Shown here piece after piece: positions 11,930 to 23,395 of a DNA stretch of 64,000 nt (position 1 is the stretch's first letter; each line of letters starts with the position of its first letter). This DNA comes from Amborella trichopoda (lineage: Eukaryota; Streptophyta; Magnoliopsida; Amborellales; Amborellaceae). The stretch covers positions 5,996,823 through 6,060,822 of the forward strand of contig NW_006494943.1 in NCBI RefSeq assembly GCF_000471905.2, written 5' to 3'. The notes beneath the pieces were generated by a model. That model was given only the letters and a program-made list of their open reading frames with translations. It made no database searches and was not told the DNA's origin. Made by a program: the position numbers and the translations under genes.

Positions 11930-12430
11930 TATTCCTGATGTCACGTGGTCAGAGGGCACACTAACTATCCCTCCAAGTCATTGCGCTCATTGAGCTCACC
12001 CACCTATGGCATTTTTCCTCCTAAGTTTTTTGGTATGAGATATTGGTGACTTACACCAGCTTGAAACTCTAGTTGGATTTTCTGGCCATGCCATTTAACT
12101 TCAGGGGGTTTTGCAGTTTGAAATTTTAACCCTGGTATCTTATTTGATCTCTTTAGGGTTTCCTAAGGCTTTTATAAGTTTAGGTAAAGAGAGGATAATG
12201 CATATATTGAAAATTTATTCATGATGTCTCGTGGTCAGAGGGCACACCAACTATCCCTCCAAGTCATTACGCTCACCCACTAGGGAATTTTTACTCCTAG
12301 GGTTTTTCGGTGTGAGATGTCGGTGAGTTACACAAGCTTGAAACTCGAGTTGGATTTTCTGGCCATGCCACTTAACTTCAGTTTCAAATCTGTAAACCTA
12401 CATTTTCCTAGATTTCTTAAGGCTTTCTAT
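11930..12430. repeat. Tandem duplication (about 290 bp) near the 3' LTR
   Basis: The segment with GTGGTCAGAGGGCACAC, TATCCCTCCAAGTCATT and TTGGATTTTCTGGCCATGCCA appears at about 11945-12100 and again at about 12230-12375. Divergence and indels show that the duplication is not recent. Confidence 0.7.
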
Positions 12431-13304
12431 AGGAAAAGGCTTTCTATAGGTGGAGACTTGTTTGGGCGAATTCGAAGAGAGAGTCGGGGCAGCAACGCGG
12501 TAATCGCGGCAACACGATGATCATCATATACGGGTGTTCAAGCTCCTTCGTTTTAAAAGTCATTTTTAGAAATTTTGAAAGTAGGGGAGATTTTTGAAAT
12601 AGAACCCGGAGCAGAGATAGGTTACAATTTTAACAAAGAAATTAGGTTTTTTTGAAAACACAAGACATATAGAGAGAATTTTTAAAAGAGAATGACATTT
12701 TGAAAAACAAGGTTGGTTAGCAGTTTTAGCTCTGCAACCAGAGAGCCATCTAAGCAATTTAGCATCATGCAGTGTTGGACGATGTAATCGGCAGTTATAC
12801 TCATACGATCGTGGAGTTATTATTATTATTATTATTTCTTTTTCTCTTTTCTTTTTTTTTTACTGCCCCTGTTGGGGGGTGGTTTTCTTTTAACGTAAGT
12901 CTTACAGTTTAACTACTTGTGACCCCTTTGGTGGTCCCTATGTGAGCGTATCGGGTCCTTGTTTGAATCTTCAGGACAACGAATCATCAAGTATTTCTTT
13001 ATCTTCCAACCTCAGCTCTTGTATTGCAATTCAAAGAGAGTTCTTGGGAGTTTCGAGCGAAACAGAGTCTTGAAAATACAGGATACTGCCTCTAGGTGTT
13101 CAGAATGTCTTTGGCTTTTTGACTTCGTTCCTCCACCACTTACCCTTTCAAAGTTTCCGACGTTCTAGGTCCTTAACAACGTTCCGTCAAGCTAATGCTT
13201 ATTGATTTGCTTTTAACACCACTTTGACTCAAGGGGAAGAAGATGAGATGTTTAGAGAGAAAAGACTTTGGAGAGTAGAAGGAAGGAATGAACTTCTTCT
13301 TTTT

Positions 13305-13495
13305 TTGTCGCCCCGGGGTCCCTTTCGGGTGTTCAGCTCGGTAGCCTTTTTTCCAACGTTTGGGGTTCCTTTCGGATTTTCAGCCCAGCGGAGGTTTTTT
13401 TTTTTTATCGCTCTGGGGTCCCTTTCAGGTGTTTAGCCCGGTAGCCTTTTTTCCAATCCATGGAGTTCATTTTAGATTTTCAGCCCAGCGAATTT
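13305..13495. repeat. Tandem duplication (about 100 bp)
   Basis: The unit with GGGGTCCCTTTCGGGTGTT, GGTAGCCTTTTTTCCAA and TTTTCAGCCCAGCG occurs at about 13311-13394 and again at about 13412-13491. It is non-coding and lies within the 3' part of the gag-only element. Confidence 0.7.
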
Positions 13496-14039
13496 TTTTT
13501 TTTTAAAGAAAACAATGACAAAGGCAGAGGGGGAGGAGGAAGAAGAGTCAAAAGGTGCCCCTTTTTTTTTTTAGCAACTCACCTTAAGATCATGTAAGAA
13601 TTAGATCATTTTTTCCCTCTTCCAAGTGGCAGGGAGGTTCTAATATCGGCCTTTCTTTGATTTTCCTTGACCCAGATTGGTATCCAAAATCTCTTTGACA
13701 ATGGTTGCTGAGACTCCGTTGAATTTTTCCTTTAAACTGCTCCGCTTGAACTATGATCTTGGGACTAAAAACCACTCTCAGTTTCCTAATCCTTCAGTCT
13801 TCTGTATGGATGGATAGGCTCATTAGGGTTTTCCCGTTAATGGAGTACTTCATGTTATACATTAGGAGTTAATGTCTTTCAGAGTGTGAGGTATTAATGC
13901 CTCATTTGGTTATTTTACAAGGGATGAGTGATCACCCAACTCCTTTTCAGTAATATTTTTCATCGCAAATTTTGAATTGCTTTTCGGAGGTTAACTCCGT
14001 AGTAGGCTCCTGCTCAATGCTCAAGCTTAGGTGAGATTC

Positions 14040-14760
14040 TCACACCAGAAGAGTGATTAAGTTGGTATTAGATGGACTTACGGCATGTTGGGAGTCAACG
14101 AAGAAGGGTTCAGTCTCATTAGTTACCCCTATTGTATCATCTTCATGAGAGGAGTTTGCCCCTATTGAATATTTTGATGAGGTTGCCCCTACGGGGCTTT
14201 CTGTTCTGTTGGAAACTTGTTCTTTACAGGATGAATTCTCTTGATATGGTGGTGCTCTGGTTATTGACATCATGCTCATGTAGTTAATGACTTTTAAAGA
14301 GCTTGCCTCTTGAGGAGGTAACATGGTCGAATTTTCAATATCCAATTCTTGATCTCAGATTGGTGGATCATTCGAGAACTCTTGTGAATATGGCCCAGAT
14401 GGGCCCCTTAGAATTTTCAAAGGTTTGAGCTCTATCAGCTCTAGTGAAGAAGCTAAATCTTCGGGAATAGTTAAATTTGGGCTTTTGGTTTCTCCATCAT
14501 CTATAACTGGGTTCACCTCGAGAGGTGACTCCGTTAAATCTTCTAAGCTTGACTCCTCATCCTATATATGTGGGTTGGCCAAGAAGTGTAGTGAAGGTGG
14601 CCCAGGTGGGCTCCTTATAATTTCTAAAGGTTCATCTTCTTTTGATATTTGAGCTGTTGGCTCCTTGTTTGAAAGCGTAATGGGAGATTTTGGGGTGTTG
14701 ACCCCTTGTTTAGAAGATGATCCTTTCTCGTTGATCTGGACCACATCAATTTCTAACACG
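14040..14760 (-). pseudogene. Unrecognised open frames downstream of gag
   Basis: Two minus-strand open frames (14562-14759 and 14040-14345), joined by a broken stretch, encode acidic Ser/Pro-rich protein. A similar segment occurs twice: PLEIIRSPPGPPSLHFLANP near 14580 and PLKILRGPSGPYSQEF near 14400. I do not recognise a domain. Position after gag is where protease would be in an autonomous element, but no DTGA or DSGA box is seen. It may be the tail of a long gag, or sequence picked up by the non-autonomous element. Confidence 0.35.
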
Positions 14761-15399
14761 TCGTCGTTATCATATTGATCCCACTTAGGTGGGCCGTCAA
14801 GGTTTTAAGGTGAAGAGTTTCATTGTAGCGCTTGTTCATTTGCCCCCTCACGAGTTATTGTCTGCGAATTAAAGTTTTTCTTGTTGTCATGGGCTTAGGA
14901 ATCCATAGTTTCAAAACCTTGGTTGAGCTTATGCTCGAGTTCATATTGCTCTTGCGAGTTTGATTTGTTGTCATACATGTATGAACCATTTATTATGTCA
15001 ACTTAGAAGTACGAGTTGAAGGGTTCATATGCCCTAGTGTGACTCTTGATGATGAGGATTTCTTGTGCCACTTTTGGGAGTATATCTTGGAGTGGAATTC
15101 CATATACGATACCCCTTTCTTCAGCTATGAGCTTGGAGCTAAGATCATCCTTGTTGCTTTGATCTTTAGACATTAACTCCTAGGTGAGGGCTCGTTTTGT
15201 TTTTCATCTACTGGACTTTCCAGTTGATTTCTTCTTGTACTCCAAGTCCTTTGTGGATGGTATTCGAGTTTGGTCACAACTTGTGATTCTCTTGAGTTAA
15301 TCAGGTTGACATCAGATTTGTTTGTTGAAGCATCTAGAGTTTCAGGTTTTTTTATGTCATCAGCCTCTTTCTTTCTGACACTTATCGTGCCATTATCAA

Positions 15400-16360
15400 T
15401 GAGGTCCTAAACTCTATGTCTGAAAGCTTGACATTCCTCAATGTTATGGGCATAGTTTTGATGCCAATCGCACCATTGAGATGTATCGCCTCCATGGAAA
15501 GGAGGAATCTTGGCTTATGTCGGTAATTCTATGAGCTTTGCCTTAAACAACTTCTTCATGACATCAGTCATAGGCTCATCAATGGGAGTGAATTCCCTTG
15601 GTATAGAAATATGCATTCTCCATGTGGTAGAATGAATTTTAGTCTTTCCCTGTGAATGGTTTGTAGAAGGATTGCTTCACTTGATAATGTTCACTTCTCC
15701 TTCGTAAGAGGGTTTTTCGACTGCGGCTTTATCTTCCTTGGCTCGCTCATATCGCGATATTCTTTCAAGCATAACATCAAATGAGTAAAGGACTGCCTTC
15801 ATACTGAAGAACATGACATATTTTGGAGTCATGTTCTCTAATGCCATGCTTACCTTCGCGGCTTCAGGGAGTGGAGTTTCAATAATGCGCATAGTAGCCT
15901 CTTTGAATCTGGTTATAAACAGGGAAGGGGACTCGCCCGAAATTTGTTTGGTGGAAGTTGACTCACCAAGGGTGACGGGTCTTGGCCTTCCTCGGCTATA
16001 GCGAGAGGAAAATTGCCTGAACATTTCGTTAGGAGTTGCTTGAGGGTCATCCTTCATGAATCTTCGGTACCACATCAATGGTTCTTTTGATAAGCTATGC
16101 GAGAACATGATCTTAAGTTGATTAGGTCAGTCTCGTAGTGTGTGGAGCATCAATAAGTAGGCGTTGATGTGTGCCTCAGGATCCCCTTTCCCTGAAAATA
16201 TTTTTCTGAACTGTGGCATCATAAATCCCACTAGTAGATCTTCTAGGTTTCTTATAATTTCTTGTACATAAGCTTTAAGAGTTAAGAAATCTCATATTCC
16301 CATTTTCTCCAAAGAGTCTTGGAGGTGTTTCATACGAGTAAATTGAGCTGTCGTTGTAGC
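15400..16360 (-). pseudogene. Retrotransposon Gag relic with CCHC-type knuckle
   Basis: The minus strand encodes a plant Gypsy-type capsid. Near 16180-16220 is FSGKGDPEAHINAY, followed after a TGA by the open stretch 15677-16108. That stretch contains LSKEPLMWYRRF, FSSRYSRGRPRPVTLGE and FITRFKEATMR, matching the retrotrans_gag family pattern (W-Y in helix 1, F-x-x-R-F-x-E later). Downstream at about 15420-15470 lies WCDWHQNYAHNIEEC, a CX2HX4HX4C variant of the zinc knuckle, followed by FRHRV and, after a stop, DLIDNGTISV. At least four in-frame stops break it. Gag packages element RNA, and this copy is inactive. The upstream stretch to about 17280 is rich in Ser, Gln and Pro and may be the N-terminal part. 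Confidence 0.75.
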
Positions 16361-17439
16361 TATGAGCTGACTCGGTTGTATGGTATGTTGAACCTAATTT
16401 TGTGGTACTCGTATGAATCGGCTGTTGTGCCCATGTAGCGGGGTGCCCCAAGGACTAAGCCTAAGGAAAGTGTTGAACTTGATGTGTCGGTCGTTGGCTT
16501 GTAAGCTCATCCAAGTTGAATTAGGTCAGAGCATACCCATTACTCGAAGGTTGCGCAACTTGGCCATGCAAGGAGGCCTCCAGAATATGATCACCGCTTA
16601 ATTGAGATGAACGACTCAAGCTGTTATGACTACTAGACCTCTGACCTTGGATAGCTAGGTCTACCTGATCCTGACCTTGGTTGGATGATCTATCCCTAGG
16701 GCTAGGGTGTTCTCTTGCCCTAGCACTGGACTGAAAGAGTGAAGGAATGCCATAGCTACTAGCAGGTGGAGTCTGCCCTTGAGGTAGACTTGGGCTCGAG
16801 TGATGATTAGAACTAGACCCTTAGCCCGTAGTGGGTTGGATTGGAAGGCTAACAGCCCTTGAATCATCCAGGTGTGAGCTAAAATGTTGGACTTGGCCTA
16901 TGGCTTGAGCTTTTAATCGGACTTTCCTGGATTGAGTGAGTTGGATGGTGTATCATCTATAGACGAGGTCTTGAAAGTAAGCATGCACTTTAGGATTGTC
17001 TTTATATCGAGTTAGGTCAAAACGTTGATCTTCACTGGTGATGGTTTGCTTGGGTAGACTTTCTCTAGTTGTATATGAACCCACTCGCCCACTAACTGGC
17101 TGATTGCCAAGACTGGAATGTTGGGCTGCTAATTGCCCATCGGGGTTCACACGGCTGAGATCGACTGACTCAGAGATTTGGGCCGGGGCCTTATTCTTAT
17201 TGTGTCGACTGGATTTGAGGTTAACCCCTATGCCTTGTAGGATTGCCCCGGCCTGACCCCTTGACTATTCAAGGTGTTACGGACCTTACCAACATGTTGG
17301 CTTCTTACTTCTAAAGGGTGGCCTTAAAGGCAGCTTGAACGACTAAGTTGGGTTCCATGCAGGTCGAGAGTTGGCTCGCTGACACGAGTGTTATGGATGA
17401 TTTATGAGGGAGTACTGTAACAGTGCCTTTCGGACTGAC

Positions 17440-18200
17440 TAGATGCTCTAGATCTAGACTAAGCTGGGACCATAGGGTTGGACCTTGCTCTATTATGATC
17501 CTGGGTCATGATTCTTAGACTCGGTGAGATCTAGACTCGACAACTCATGGTAGACCTAGTCTGACTCTAGGGGCAAAACCCTAGCTAAGATCTGGGCTAA
17601 GAATAGGCTGGATGCTAGACTCAATGGGTTTTGGTTTGAACCCTGAAAAGGGTAAGCCTAGTCTAGCTTTAGAGTCAACTCTATGCTTAGACCTATGCCA
17701 AAACCTAGACTAAGATCTAGACTAGACATGTACGAGTTTTGGCTCGGACCAAGATGGGTCTTGGTTTGGACCTAGCTGTGAGCTGGGTGCAAGCCTAGGG
17801 TTGAACCAAGAGGGTTATGAAACTCAGACTAGGTGTGGACCCAGACCGGATCAAGGTTGAGTTAGGCGCGAGCCCTTAGCTCGAACCAAAAGGGGCCTAG
17901 GTTCGGACCAAGGGGGAACTTGGTTCGGACCTGAGCTAGGCGGGGTATAAGCCTGGACTTGGACCCGAGAGTATTGATGATCAGACCGGGTATGGATTGG
18001 ATCAAAGATGAACTAGGAACGAGTCGTCGGCTCTGACCAAGAGGGGGCCTAGGTTCGGACCTGGGTGTAAACCTGGTTCGGACCTGGGCTAGGCCAGGTA
18101 TAAACTTGGGCTAGGCTAGGTACAAACCTGGGCTTGGAACCAGAGAGTTCAACTCGGACCCAGAGGGTTCAGCTCGGACCAAAAGCAGATCCGGACTGAG
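17440..18200. repeat. Degenerate minisatellite in the element leader
   Basis: Words such as GGTTCGGACC, GGCCTAGG, CTTGGACC and CTCGGACCAAGAGGG recur dozens of times with irregular spacing of roughly 20-40 bases. It lies between the gag relic and the 5' LTR (minus-strand view), so in the untranslated leader. Confidence 0.6.
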
Positions 18201-19496
18201 ATCTAAGATTAACCAACAGAAAAAGCAAGCAAGCACACAAAAAAGTTTAACCTAGTATAGTACTATAGGTATGCTTGGCTTGAGAATGGGTTGCTAACTA
18301 CTGAAATGCGGCTAGGCTGATATAAGTTCCCGCATAAGTCCTAGCCTCCTGTTATAGGATGTTCACTAGGTCCTACTATACGTGGAGTTGCTTTGAGTCA
18401 ATTGATTACAGATGGGCGCTCACAGTTAATGTTACGCGAATCCCAACTGCCTCGACTCTCAAAGCTAGGTTCCCTTCACGCCGTTAACGTGAATTTTGGG
18501 GGTTTTCGAAATATTTGTTTGCAGCTTTTCTGGGCATTCCTGGGGAGTATGTAAAGAAGCATGCAATTAAAATAAAGTCAAGCACACAATGCACACAAAA
18601 CAAGAAAGGAAATAAGTGACCGCTCAGCACAGATGGTGCTTAGTGATGCATACTTCGAGACGAAACTCTCTCAAAGCATAGTATAGATGGAGGGGTAAGC
18701 AACCCCCAAGAAGGCAAAGTCAGAACAATGAGACTAGGCATGGTTCGTGCTAAGTCGAGCACGGTCTGAGTCGAGGGTGACTCGAACGTGACACGGTTTA
18801 GGACGGTGCAAGCAGCCCTCGATGTATATTTATTTTTTTATCTTTTTTAACCTTGATGAAATATAGTTAAACTAAACATGGCGAAAGCAGGGAAACATGG
18901 TTTCAGTCAAAATTAACAAACTAAAATAAAATAAAAGAGTTAGAAACAACACAGACCTTATCTGAAACAAAATATGTTTTTTATATTTTAAAAAAATTTA
19001 TTTTAAGTCAAAACTTGTTCAATAAGGAGCCAAAAGTCACTGAAATAGTCTTGTGGGGTCCTAGAATGTTTCTGGGACCTTTGCAGTTGGGCGACACTAT
19101 TAGTGTCGCCCCTGCAGGGTGAGCGACAATGCTAGTGTCCCCAAAAAAAATTATTATTTTTTACTTTGTTTATATTTTTTTATTATCAAAATTGATGAAA
19201 TAATCCTACTTTAAACTTGGAAGAATCAGGAACAAATATATTCATTATGAAATAAATTAAAACAGAGTAAAGTAGAATAGTGTAGATGGAACAGTAAAAT
19301 AGTTTTTGGTATTTTTAAAATTTTTATTTTGCTCTGAAATTTTGTGAAAAGTCACAAAATAGGCCCTAAAATATATCTGAAAAGTTTCATAAGAATATAA
19401 AACTTTTGATTTTTGGGCGACATGGGTGGTGTCGCCCAGGTGTCGCCCAGGCGACATTGCTGGTGTCGCCCAGACAAAGCAAGGTTTCAGAGCACC

Positions 19497-19763
19497 GAAA
19501 CCCTGTATCCTGGTTACTGCAGATTGTTGGGACCTTTTTTGACAAAAAAAAGTGTAAAACAATAAATAAAAATAGTATTTTGGTGCTTGGATCAAGCTCA
19601 AAAGGCCCCACGGTGGGTGCCGCCAAACTGAAACCCTGTATCCTGGTTACTGCAGATTGTTGGGACCTTTTGTGACAAAAAAAAAAGTGTAAAACAATAA
19701 ATAAAAATAGTATTTTGGTGCTTGGATCAAGCTCAAAAGGCCCCACGGTGGGTGCTGCCAAAC
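19497..19763 (-). repeat. 133-bp tandem duplication that includes the primer-site region
   Basis: The stretch from GAAACCCTGTATCC (19497) to CCGCCAAAC (19629) is repeated at once as 19630-19763, almost unchanged. The second copy ends at the LTR border. On the minus strand each copy begins GTTTGGC and contains CACCCACCGTGGGG, the block next to the LTR where the tRNA primer would bind. The leader therefore has two such sites 133 bp apart. Confidence 0.75.
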
Positions 19764-21104
19764 TGTTTATGATGCAAATCTGACAGATCATTGGATATTG
19801 AAGATCTCTTGGATCTGACACCTTAAACTAATGAAAATGAAATGGTAAAGAAAGTGGGATAAATCGAATTCAGATCTGAGGCTAGATCTGCCAAAAAACG
19901 AGCAGATCTACTCTCAAATATGTGACAGAGCCAGCATGATCCAAGACATTGCAAGATACGAGTTTTCAGTAAACCAACAGATCAAAATAAAATGAAAACA
20001 ATAAAATAAAAAGAGATAAAACGAAAGAAAATGATACCGAACCGGGCGGATGACTCGGGACTCTCGAGCCTTTTAGGGCTTGCCCGTATCAGAACCGGTC
20101 CTCTTTTGTCTCTCTGATCCGGATATTAGCCAGCAAGTCTCTTCAGTATAGGGTGGTTGTGCCCTATAGATGGTTCTAGGTGTCTTAGATCTAGGCTCTC
20201 TCAGGCTTAAGGGCTAAAGTTCCAGGAGGGTGGGGGTTTCCTAAAGTTATCCCTAGGGTTCTCATCTTTTTGAGTTTTCTATCTCTATCCTTCATCGTTC
20301 CTCCTCTATCCCTTGATCATTGCCTTCTAAATACCCACGAAAAGAGGGCTGATAGGGGTCAAAGCTTGGTGGGACAGATAAACTTACGTAATAAACAAAT
20401 CCTCGGTCAAAAAGTGCGAATTTTGAGGGTCATGGATCTGGGCTACACGGGCCGTGTCGCCCTGGCGACATGCCTAGTGTCGCCTAAGAAAAGTTTAAAA
20501 TTCATCTTAAAAGCACCAAAATTCAGTTCGGGGCAAAAGGGACTGTGCGACACAGGCTGTGCCGCTCGGGCGACACTGGGCGTGTCACCCAGTCCAGGCT
20601 GAGTGACTTTTCCCATGTCGCCCAAGTCATACTTGGTCAAAATCCAAAATTTTTCACTTTGAATACATTATTTATCCTCTTGTGAAGCTACCAAAAAAAA
20701 TTTGAGTCAAAACAAATTTGTTTACTAATTTTAATGACTGTTTTGGTAAAACATGACATTTACTGGATGACTTGGGCGACATTGTCAATGTCGCCCAAAC
20801 CAAAAATTCTCCAAATTGATTTTTGTTTTCAATTTGCATGTCTTCCACAGCCTCTTATGAAGCTCTCAAAAAACATTTGGGTCAAAATAGATTTGTTTAC
20901 TATTTTTAATTAGTTTTTTGGTAAAACAGGGCATTTACAGAAATCTGGGTCAAAACAGGTTTTTGCAGGGTCCTGGGCAGGCAGACTGGTTCCGAGTCAC
21001 AAGATAGGTTGTGTGAACTATGGGTTTGGGTTTACTAGGATAGGTGTGGTCCTAAGAGTCCAAGAAATTATAGAATTTACCAGATTTAAAATGTGGTGTC
21101 TACA
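19764..21104 (-). repeat. LTR (5' LTR of the minus-strand element)
   Basis: Direct repeat of 10543-11803. On the minus strand it starts TGTAGACACCACATT and ends CATCATAAACA, the TG..CA form of LTRs. It contains six or more hairpins of the GGGCGACAC family, more than its partner. Its 60-80 extra bases lie around two of them (20440-20490, 20545-20625). Confidence 0.8.
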
Positions 21105-21109
21105 ATAAG
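21105..21109 (+). repeat. Target-site duplication, right copy (ATAAG)
   Basis: Partner of ATAAG/ATGAG at 10538-10542, with one mismatch. It marks the right border of the inserted LTR element. Confidence 0.7.
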
Positions 21110-21880
21110 GCTATTATGCATCAAATCAAGCGGTAACTTAATCAACTTTTCGAGATGAAAGATTTGGGATTCTTATATTTTTTGGACCTAGAAGTTGCTT
21201 ATTTTTCACATGGGTATTTGTTCTCACAACTCAAATAAGCCACATATATTTTCTCAAGCTCGTCTAGCGGATGATACAAAGTACGTAGCCACACCTACTA
21301 AACTTAATGTAAAACTTTGCTCTACATATAATGAACCTCTTTCTGATCCCACATTTTATAAGCAGTTTGTTGGAAGTTTGATTTTTTCGATTATCTCTCG
21401 ACCAGACGTTGCTTATGTTATTCATCTTGTCAGTCAATTCTTGAGTGCCCCTTGTTTTGTTTACTCGGCAGCTACTTTATGTATTATTTGTTATATTCGA
21501 GACATCCTTGATTGTGCTCTGTTGTTTTCGTCTTCCATTGTTGAGCTTTGTGCCTATACTGACTCTGATTTTACGGGGATACAACTGATCGAAAGTCTAC
21601 TACATGTTTTTGTATTTTTTTTGGTGACTCCATTCTTTCTTAAAAGAACAAAAAGCAGTAACATATTGCTCAGTCAATAGCTGAAGCTGAGTATCGAACA
21701 ATAGCCCAAACAACGGTTTTGATTGTTTAGGTTCGTTAATTATTAGCCTACTTAGATGTGGAGTTTTCTAAACCCACTCCCTTATATTGTTGGGTTTATG
21801 TGGCTATTAAAGGTGTTATGAGAGCTTGTATAAATATTTTATATGGTGAAACATAAACTCAGTAGGAGTGTGATCCTCTT
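21105..21880 (+). mobile_element. Ty1/Copia relic, 3' part (reverse transcriptase end and RNase H)
   Basis: This is the continuation of the Copia element interrupted at 10542. Directly after the right end of the inserted element the plus strand reads on with FEMKDLG (about 21151). A long open stretch at 21195-21680 follows, containing PLSDPTFYKQFVGSLIF, SRPDVAYVIHLVSQF and the RNase H start ELCAYTDSDFTG. Near 21680 the RNase H motif AEAEYRTIAQTT is followed by PTPLYCW. All are standard Copia landmarks. There are stops and frameshifts. A 3' LTR matching anything upstream of 8330 could not be found. Confidence 0.85.
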
Positions 21881-22457
21881 GTAGATAATACTACGCAAAT
21901 GTTATTTGCGGATACTTAGCTATGGCTCAACGTTCTAGGTCAGTCGAGTTGGAAAACCCAAGGTACCTGGGGATAGAGTTAAATCGATGAAGGTTCAATG
22001 GGTCATCCCTCAATGAGGTCGGAGTTGCTCGGATGAGTGAGCCAAGGGACTGTGTGGCCCTTGTGTGTGGGCTAAAGCCTCATTCATGTACCATAATATA
22101 GTATGTGCATAGATCGCCATATTGAGATAGGAATCCACTATTGCGGGTGAAGCATGTACATGTGCGAGAGATTATCCCTATACTCCATAGAGCCGTTGTT
22201 GCATCATAGTCTGAGGACCATTTGTCTCTAGGGCAGAACCTGCACTCCATATACTAGGATTATGTACCCTAGCCTATTGGTTGACTTTGGTAGCACAATC
22301 ATGAACTCCTTCAATGGATGTGGGTCGTGGGAACCACTAGGTCAGCTTAATAAAGTTAGTATGGATCGTGGTCCACAGTTGCAGGTGAAGTGCTCCAATA
22401 TATTCATAATTTCTACACCTATAAGGATCTGATTCTCATCAAAATTAATTAGTTTCA
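21881..22457. other. Unassigned stretch downstream of Copia
   Basis: Mixed-composition sequence after the Copia RNase H. No long open frame or LTR partner is visible. It could be the 3' untranslated part of the Copia element or an older repeat. Confidence 0.3.
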
Positions 22458-23395
22458 TGTTAGAATGATTATTTGAATTTTTTATATTTACTAGATATTT
22501 TATTTTTATCATTTGGATTTATAATATAAGAGAAAATTCATTTCTAATGTTTTGAATAAACTAAGAGAAATAAATTCTATTTTTAAATTCTAAAATTCAA
22601 ATAAAATATTTACTAAAATATGAGGGACCCACCATATGACATGGGGACCCATTTAAACACATGACCCATAGGAGCTTACTTACTAAGCTTTGTAAGAGAA
22701 GCCTCTATGCAAGTTGGCTTTCTATTTTTGTATGAAACCTCCTTAGTTTAGGAATGTAAATAACATATTATGGTATGTCTTGTGAATCAAGATATTTTGA
22801 TTGAGTAAATAATAAAATGAATATCCATTAAAAGAGAAAGTGTGAATATATTTTCCTCATTTGAGTATCTTATGAGAATAAGTTTAGAAAATGGAGGATA
22901 ATGTTCTAGCAACTTTCTTTGAATCTTGATGGTAGATCTAAAGAATGCATGACCCACAACTCTCACCCCACAAAATTCCTTAGGTCAATGGTTTAGATTT
23001 GATATCACTAAATGTGGTAAATCCTAAGGCATGAAAAATCTTTAAATAGGGGATCTCTCTCCCTAAAATCTCTACACCTCTCCTCTTCTCTCTCTAAAGC
23101 TCTCTCTAAGCATTCTTTCTCTCTCTCTAGGGGGTCATGCCCCACTTAGGCCTCTCTCTCACACTAAGGGGCATGCCCCACTAAGAAGGCTAGGGTACTG
23201 AGGCTTTAGCAATTTGGTTCTAGATCGAGATCTATATGCTTTTGGAGGGTTTTGCCATACTAGTAGAATCAAGATCGATCATTGATCTCGATCACCTTTT
23301 GAAGGAGGTGACTCGGTATAGGTAATCTCCGGCAATTTTACTTGTTTTATCTTATTTTTTTGATGTGCTCTTCTATTTCCAAAAAGCAATGTCTC
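22458..23395 (+). mobile_element. Possible solo LTR
   Basis: Starts TGTTAGAATGATT. Near 23036 it has a TATA-like box (CTTTAAATAGG), followed after about 20 bases by a pyrimidine-rich stretch of CTCTCTCC type. It then has a GC-richer segment with palindromic words (GGGGCATGCCCC, AGATCGATCATTGATCTCGATC) and ends around CAATGTCTCA. This is the U3-R-U5 look of a plant LTR. No partner LTR, primer site or target duplication was found, so the borders are uncertain. Confidence 0.3.

Larger units (their letters stand above)
10543..21104 (-). mobile_element. Non-autonomous Gypsy-like LTR retrotransposon (gag only), nested in Copia
   Basis: Two long direct repeats (10543-11823 and 19764-21104) bound a 10.6 kb element with a near-perfect 5-bp target duplication. 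The orientation is minus. On that strand the LTRs run from TGTAGAC to CATAAACA. The leader just inside the right LTR carries CACCCACCGTGGGGCC, which from memory is common next to the 5' LTR of plant Gypsy-like elements. The gag relic is also on the minus strand. From 5' to 3' on the minus strand: LTR, leader with a duplicated primer-site block, minisatellite (17440-18200), gag with zinc knuckle (about 15400-17280), a region of proline/serine-rich open frames (14040-14760), and about 2 kb of non-coding DNA to the 3' LTR. I see no protease, reverse transcriptase or integrase motif. A gag-only element of this kind must use the enzymes of a partner, which is inferred from what is missing. Confidence 0.8.

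Noticed and set aside
14425..14652. Plus-strand open frame within the gag-only element
   Set aside because: Antisense shadow of the minus-strand Ser/Pro-rich frames.
19387..19821. 144-codon open frame on the minus strand across an LTR border
   Set aside because: It runs through the duplicated primer-site block and contains the same peptide twice because of that duplication. Non-coding leader.
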